This document shows positions 14,840-18,629 of a DNA stretch of 18,629 bases, piece after piece. The position numbers were made by a program, and so were the translations under genes. The notes below the pieces were generated by a model. That model ran no database searches. It worked only from the letters and a program-made list of their open reading frames with translations, and had not been told where the DNA came from. This stretch comes from Lentisphaeria bacterium UBA1791 (GTDB lineage Bacteria; Verrucomicrobiota; Lentisphaeria; Victivallales; Victivallaceae). The stretch's first letter is position 1. Each line of letters opens with the position of its first letter. The stretch is taken from contig DCFZ01000001.1 in assembly GCA_002314455.1 (NCBI GenBank), positions 1 through 18,629 of the forward strand, given 5' to 3'.

Positions 14840-16009
14840 ATGTTTTACTACATTTGCCGCCGCTTGTTTTATTCGCTGCTCGTCGTGCTCGGCGTCGTGC
14901 TGTTGACCTTTTTGCTCTTTGACGTTGCCGCGGGCGATCCCGCCGCCGCCGTATTGGGTGACAAGGCGAAGCCCGGCGAGATCGAATCGCTCCGCCGTCA
15001 GCTCGGCGCGGATCTGCCGCTCTTTTACGGTCGCCGTTGCCGCACCGAGGCGTTCGCGCCTGCCAAGGGGGGCTACAGCCGCCGTTTCCCGTTGAAGCAG
15101 AATGCGGAAGCGGAAGTTGAATTTTCCGACGGCAAAGTCGAAGTTTTTCCCATCGACAAAACGTGCCGCTTTTTCCGGATCCCGCCCGGACGGCCCGAAG
15201 TGAAAAAGATCTCCTTTTACCGTTTGCAGGACGACCCGTGGAACAGCCGTTTCCTGCGCGCGATCAAAGAAATCATAACAATCCAGTCCCAAAAACCGCA
15301 CGTCAAATTTCTCGATTTCGGGCGCACGATCACGACGCGCGAACCGATTTCCGACATCCTCAAGCGGAGCATCGGACCGTCGCTCGCGCTGATGATCCCG
15401 ATCTTCCTCGGGGAACTGGTTTTTTCGTTGATTTTCGCATTGATCGCCGTCGCTTTCCGCGACCGGCTGATCGACCGCATGCTCGTCTTTTTTGCGGTGG
15501 CAGGCATGAGCGTCAGTTATCTTGTCGTCATCATCTTTGCGCAGTGGTATCTCGGGTACTGCCTCGAACTTTTCCCCCTGTGGGGCTATGAGAGCTGGCG
15601 CAATTTCGGCTTGCCCGTCATGGTCGGCATTCTCTGCGGAATCGGCGGAAATTTGCGTTTCTACCGCACGGTTCTGATCGAGGAATCGGGCAAGGAATAT
15701 CTGCGCACCGCTGCCGCCAAGGGGGCGGCGCCGGTTTCCGTTTACGGCCGCCATCTGTTGCGCAATGCGGCGTTGCAGATCATCACGCGTTCGAGTGCGA
15801 CGATCCCCTTTCTCTTTACCGGCAGTCTTTTGCTCGAATCCTTTTTCGGAATCCCCGGACTCGGCTTCGCGGGCATCGACGCGCTTTACAATTCCGACAT
15901 TCAGCTGCTTAAGGCAATCATCGTTTTGAGCGCGCTCGTCTTTGTCGTCGTCAACCTTTTGGCGGATCTCGCCTACGCGTGGGCGGATCCCCGCATCCGT
16001 TTGGAGTGA
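14840..16009 (+). CDS. DppB/OppB-type ABC transporter permease with enlarged periplasmic loop
   Basis: This is a 389-residue inner-membrane permease of the binding-protein-dependent peptide/nickel importer family. The start MFYYICRRLFYSLLVVLGVV is the typical DppB first helix, followed by AAGDPAAAVLG. The C-terminal half has five further helices. The EAA loop contacting the ATPase is EYLRTAAAKGAAPVS (286-300), and the ending AWADPRIRLE matches the family's 'NPRIR' end. Residues about 64-150 are an insertion between LGADLPLFYG and FLDFGRTI, where DppB has about 20 residues. It looks beta-rich (AEAEVEFSDGKVEVFPID). No binding protein, second permease or ATPase gene lies in the window, so the partners must be elsewhere. 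AGGA at 14831-14834 precedes the ATG directly after the previous stop. Confidence 0.88.
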   Translation: MFYYICRRLFYSLLVVLGVVLLTFLLFDVAAGDPAAAVLGDKAKPGEIESLRRQLGADLPLFYGRRCRTEAFAPAKGGYSRRFPLKQNAEAEVEFSDGKVEVFPIDKTCRFFRIPPGRPEVKKISFYRLQDDPWNSRFLRAIKEIITIQSQKPHVKFLDFGRTITTREPISDILKRSIGPSLALMIPIFLGELVFSLIFALIAVAFRDRLIDRMLVFFAVAGMSVSYLVVIIFAQWYLGYCLELFPLWGYESWRNFGLPVMVGILCGIGGNLRFYRTVLIEESGKEYLRTAAAKGAAPVSVYGRHLLRNAALQIITRSSATIPFLFTGSLLLESFFGIPGLGFAGIDALYNSDIQLLKAIIVLSALVFVVVNLLADLAYAWADPRIRLE

Positions 16010-16013
16010 TAGT

Positions 16014-18242
16014 ATGCAGACAAATTTCATCCCGGAATTGCTCGCCCCCGCCGGAAGTCCGGCTTGTGCGCTCGCGGCATTTGAAGCCGGCGCCGACGCC
16101 GTCTATGCCGGACTGGCAAAGTTCAACGCCCGCGAACGCGGGGAAAACTTCACCCCCGAAATGATGGGCAGGATCATCGACTTCGCTCATCGCAACGGCA
16201 AAAAAGTCTACGTGACGCTCAACACGCTCGTCAAAGAGAGCGAATTGCGCGAAGTCGCCGAAACGCTCGCGCTGTTGAGCGATCTCGCGCCCGATGCATT
16301 GCTGGTGCAGGATCTCGGCATTTTGCGCATGGCGCGCGAATATTTCCCCGAACTCAAACTGCACGCGTCGACCCAAATGGGCTTTCACAATTCAGCGGGA
16401 TTGCGCGTCGCCGAAACGCTCGGCGTCGAACGCGTCGTCCTCGAGCGTCAGGTCACGATGAGTGAATTGGCGCAACTGCGGCGCTCGACGAAATTGGAAT
16501 TGGAGTGCTTTGTCCACGGCGCGCTCTGCTGTTCGCTCTCGGGCAGTTGTTACTTCTCAAGTTTCCTCGGCGGCGCCAGCGGCAACCGCGGCAAATGCAA
16601 ACAGCCCTGCCGCCGCCGCTATTTCGCCAAGGGCGGCAACGGATTTTTCTTTTCGCCGCAGGATCTTTGCGGCATCGAATTGCTGTCGCAATTCAAGAAA
16701 CTCCACATCGAATCGCTGAAAATCGAGGGGCGGCTCCGCCAGTGCGATTACGTTTCGGCGGTGACGTCGGCGTACCGCAAACTGCTCGACTTGAGCGAAG
16801 AGGAAATCGCCGGTCATCTCGCCGAGGCGCGCAACGAATTGAGCCACGCTTACGGCAGGCGCTGGTCGCACGGATTTTACACGGCGGAATCGACCAAAAC
16901 ATTGATCCGGCAGGACGCTTTCGGCGCGTCGGGCTTGCGTTGCGGCACCGTCGAGAGCGTGCGCGACAACGGTTTCGGATTTACCGCGACCTGCCGCGTC
17001 GGTCTGGGCGACCGCCTGCGGGTGCAGCCGCCGACGGGCGACGACGGCGTCGCGGTGACACTGACCAAGATCTTCGTTGAAAACCGTGCGGCGACCCGGG
17101 CGCGGCAAGGCGAACGCATTTTCGTCTGCTGTGACAAGCCCGTCGCGATGAATGGTCAGGTCTTCAAGATCGGCGAGAGCACCGGCGACTACACGAAGCA
17201 ACTGGCGGCGTTGCCCGAACGGCGCGCCAAATTGAATTTCGACGTCCAGTTAAACGACCGCAAACTCGTCGTCAAGTGTCTCAACGCCCCGCTGAAAGCG
17301 TGGGAAAAAGAACTCGAACTTGCCGCGGCGCGCAACGCCGGGTGCGACGAAGCGCAGCTCGCCCGGGAATTTGCCCATTCGGACAGCCGCGTTTTCGAAC
17401 TTGGCAAATGGCACGCCGAAATCGACGGCAACTGGTTTTTCCCCGCGCCGCTGTTGAAGGAGGTGCGCCGCGAATTCTGGCAGTACGTCGCTTCGGCACT
17501 CGACCCCCGGCAGGTCGTCGGCGACACCGGCGTCGCCCTGGAAAAATTCCGCCGCGACTACCTCGCCCTGACCCCCGCCGCTTTGCCGGAAAAATCAGTG
17601 GAAACCGTCGCGCTGTGTTTTGACGGCGCGGAACCCGCCAACCGCTATGCCCGTCGCGCAATGTCGGTCTTTGAACTCAACAAATTGTCGACGGAAGCAA
17701 TTCTGCCGGAATTCTGTCCGGAAAATCAACTCGGCGCCCTCAAAAAGGCAATTCTGGCGGCAATCGCCCGCAAGGTGACCCGTTTCCGCGTGACGTCGCT
17801 TTACGCGCTCGCGCTGTTCGACGATTGCCGCGATCAGGTAACGCTGGTCGCCTCGTTTCCGCTGCCCGCCGCCAACAGTATGGCGTTTTGCGAACTCGCC
17901 AAACTCGGCTTCACGCAGGCGATGGCACACGTGGAACTCGATCGCGCGTCGATTGAGGAATTGCAACAGCACGCCGCGATCCCCGTCGAACTCTACCGGC
18001 ACGGCCGCCCCTCGCTGCTGATCAGCCGCGCGGCGATCCCCGTCGACGGATATTTTCACGACAAGCGCGGCAACGAATTTGAAGCCGTGCACGATCGTTT
18101 CGATCATCTGACACGCATTTATCCCGCCAAAGTGGTATCGATCCCGCGGCTTGCCGGTACACTCGACTTTTACGATCTGCGCCGCGCCAACTGGAAAGCA
18201 CCGGAAACGACCCCCTTCAATTTCGACGGCGCATGGGAATGA
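16014..18242 (+). CDS. Large peptidase U32-family protein, RlhA-like (probable RNA hydroxylation)
   Basis: This is a 742-residue U32 protein. Residues 5-270 form the U32 barrel: ELLAPAGSPACALAAFEAGA at the start, LHASTQMGFHN (116-126), and the U32 signature around ECFVHGALCCSLSGSC (164-179) with further cysteines C195 and C199. KIEGRLR follows. The C-terminal region (LNFDVQLNDRKL, then WFFPAPLLKEVRREFW) resembles the DUF3656 'collagenase' extension of E. coli RlhA (YdcP), which is needed for 5-hydroxycytidine at 23S rRNA position 2501. The family was once named as peptidases, and RNA hydroxylation is the better-supported role. Whether the target here is rRNA or tRNA is open. The frame extends up to 15942, but GGAG at 16003-16006 points to the ATG at 16014, four bases after the permease stop. 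Confidence 0.88.
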   Translation: MQTNFIPELLAPAGSPACALAAFEAGADAVYAGLAKFNARERGENFTPEMMGRIIDFAHRNGKKVYVTLNTLVKESELREVAETLALLSDLAPDALLVQDLGILRMAREYFPELKLHASTQMGFHNSAGLRVAETLGVERVVLERQVTMSELAQLRRSTKLELECFVHGALCCSLSGSCYFSSFLGGASGNRGKCKQPCRRRYFAKGGNGFFFSPQDLCGIELLSQFKKLHIESLKIEGRLRQCDYVSAVTSAYRKLLDLSEEEIAGHLAEARNELSHAYGRRWSHGFYTAESTKTLIRQDAFGASGLRCGTVESVRDNGFGFTATCRVGLGDRLRVQPPTGDDGVAVTLTKIFVENRAATRARQGERIFVCCDKPVAMNGQVFKIGESTGDYTKQLAALPERRAKLNFDVQLNDRKLVVKCLNAPLKAWEKELELAAARNAGCDEAQLAREFAHSDSRVFELGKWHAEIDGNWFFPAPLLKEVRREFWQYVASALDPRQVVGDTGVALEKFRRDYLALTPAALPEKSVETVALCFDGAEPANRYARRAMSVFELNKLSTEAILPEFCPENQLGALKKAILAAIARKVTRFRVTSLYALALFDDCRDQVTLVASFPLPAANSMAFCELAKLGFTQAMAHVELDRASIEELQQHAAIPVELYRHGRPSLLISRAAIPVDGYFHDKRGNEFEAVHDRFDHLTRIYPAKVVSIPRLAGTLDFYDLRRANWKAPETTPFNFDGAWE

Positions 18243-18243
18243 T

Positions 18244-18272
18244 TTGAAAAGTACAATAATTCGTGATATATT
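18244..18272 (+). promoter_or_regulatory. Sigma70-like promoter of rpsU
   Basis: TTGAAA at 18244-18249 and TATATT at 18267-18272 are 17 bases apart, the same elements and spacing as at 2139-2167. It begins two bases after the U32 stop codon. The leader to the rpsU start would be about 38 bases. Confidence 0.72.
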
Positions 18273-18300
18273 AAGTAATGCACTATAACCGTTAACGACG

Positions 18301-18311
18301 AAAGGGGGTGA
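18301..18311 (+). promoter_or_regulatory. Extended Shine-Dalgarno sequence of rpsU
   Basis: AAAGGGGGTGA can pair over all 11 positions with the standard 3' end of 16S rRNA (anti-SD CCUCC core and flanks) if one G-U pair is allowed. Other genes in the window use only 4-6 matching bases. The start codon follows five bases later. Confidence 0.7.
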
Positions 18312-18316
18312 AAAAC

Positions 18317-18484
18317 ATGGAGACCGAAGTTCGCGTCAAAAAAGGCGAGCTGATCGACCGCGCATTGCGCCGGCTGAAAAAGAAGCTCGACAAAGAAGGC
18401 ACCCTCAAGGAACTGCGCAATCGCCGGCACTATGAAAAGCCCAGCGAAATCAAGCGTCGCGAGGCGAAACAACATCGCCACTAA
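18317..18484 (+). CDS. rpsU: 30S ribosomal protein bS21
   Basis: This is a 55-residue, highly basic protein. It has the bS21 pattern: an E-V-R-V-K-K-G-E start, a long helix IDRALRRLKKKLDKEG (13-28), then ELRNRRHYEKPSEIKRREA (32-50). bS21 sits near the 3' end of 16S rRNA on the 30S platform and helps translation initiation. The length is slightly short of the 60-70 residues usual elsewhere, with a brief KQHRH end. It has its own promoter, a very long Shine-Dalgarno sequence and its own terminator, so it appears to be a monocistronic unit. Confidence 0.95.
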   Translation: METEVRVKKGELIDRALRRLKKKLDKEGTLKELRNRRHYEKPSEIKRREAKQHRH

Positions 18485-18503
18485 TGGTGTTTTCAAAAGA
18501 AAA

Positions 18504-18534
18504 GGGGCTGTTGCACTGCAACAGCTCTTTTTTT
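18504..18534 (+). terminator. Intrinsic terminator of rpsU
   Basis: GCTGTTGC at 18507-18514 and GCAACAGC at 18518-18525 form a perfect 8 bp stem, extended by three weaker pairs at the base, around a three-base loop. A run of seven T follows at 18528-18534. Confidence 0.92.
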
Positions 18535-18537
18535 ATC

Positions 18538-18629
18538 TAAAATAACGGTGCGCAAGCACCTTAAAAATCCCGCGTAAGCGGGCGCCTGGGGCGAGCGCGA
18601 GAGGGGCGGCGTGAGCCCTCTCGCATCAC
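18538..18629 (+). repeat. GC-rich multi-hairpin intergenic repeat (GNRA-type loops)
   Basis: Three hairpins follow one another. GGTGC/GCACC at 18547-18560 has a GCAA loop. CCCGC/GCGGG at 18569-18582 has a GTAA loop. A longer stem, GCGAGAGGG with CCCTCTCGC, spans 18597-18624, and inside its loop a GGC-GTGA-GCC fold is also possible. Composition changes sharply from the preceding T-rich terminator. The first 30 or so bases match the window start in inverted orientation. No ORF is supported here. I infer a dispersed non-coding repeat that may continue past the window. Confidence 0.55.

Noticed and set aside
15942..16013. Extended N-terminus of the U32 protein
   Set aside because: The extra 24 residues overlap the permease gene and do not resemble the family. 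ATG 16014 has GGAG at the right distance and gives the normal E-L-L-A-P-A-G start.
1..18629. Inverted repeats at both ends as borders of a transposon or genomic island
   Set aside because: The DNA between them carries core housekeeping genes (tpiA, secG, rpsU, rsmE) with uniform style and no transposase or integrase. An intergenic dispersed repeat is the simpler reading.

Overview
The window looks like chromosomal DNA from a Gram-negative member of the Verrucomicrobiota/Lentisphaerota (PVC) group. The taxonomic call is an inference from gene content. The central operon matches, gene for gene, the pilus-like locus known from Akkermansia muciniphila (Amuc_1098 to Amuc_1102). The surroundings are core bacterial genes (rsmE, tpiA, secG, rpsU). 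All genes lie on the + strand with short or overlapping junctions. Four sites with sigma70-like spacing are visible: TTGCGC-17-TATATT, TTGAAA-17-TATATT, TTGTAA-17-TATTTT and TTGAAA-17-TATATT. I saw no tRNA, rRNA, CRISPR array, phage gene or transposase gene.

Layout. (1) Positions 1-31 carry a short hairpin repeat that recurs, inverted, at the right end. (2) Positions 42-2057: a promoter, a metallophosphoesterase and RsmE; the RsmE frame runs without a stop into a TPR lipoprotein. (3) Positions 2139-3126: a promoter and two small lipoproteins, the first resembling the PqiC-type ABC transport auxiliary lipoprotein. (4) Positions about 3157-14341: one long apparent operon, tpiA-secG followed by a pilus-like module and closed by a clear intrinsic terminator. 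(5) Positions 14351-18242: a GGQ release-factor-like protein, a DppB-type ABC permease with an enlarged periplasmic loop, and a large U32 protein resembling RlhA. (6) Positions 18244-18534: rpsU with its own promoter, an unusually long Shine-Dalgarno sequence and a terminator. (7) Positions 18538-18629: a GC-rich multi-hairpin repeat.

How the main operon fits together. The module reads as a pilMNOPQ-type envelope-spanning assembly. A small exported protein (Amuc_1102-like) is followed by a PilM domain fused to a membrane-anchored PilN-like domain (Amuc_1101-like). Next come a single-pass periplasmic protein in the PilO position (Amuc_1100-like) and a single-pass protein with a zinc ribbon, calcium-binding-type loops and two PilP-like beta segments (Amuc_1099-like). 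Two tandem, clearly paralogous TPR-secretins complete it (Amuc_1098-like). No pilin, prepilin peptidase, PilC or PilB/PilT ATPase is present in the window, so what passes through the pore, and what powers it, is not answered here.

Most interesting points: the duplicated and diverged secretin; the zinc plus calcium motifs in the PilP-position protein; the PilM-PilN fusion; the in-frame merging of RsmE with a lipoprotein signal peptide; the extended SD of rpsU; and the inverted GNRA-hairpin repeat at both ends.
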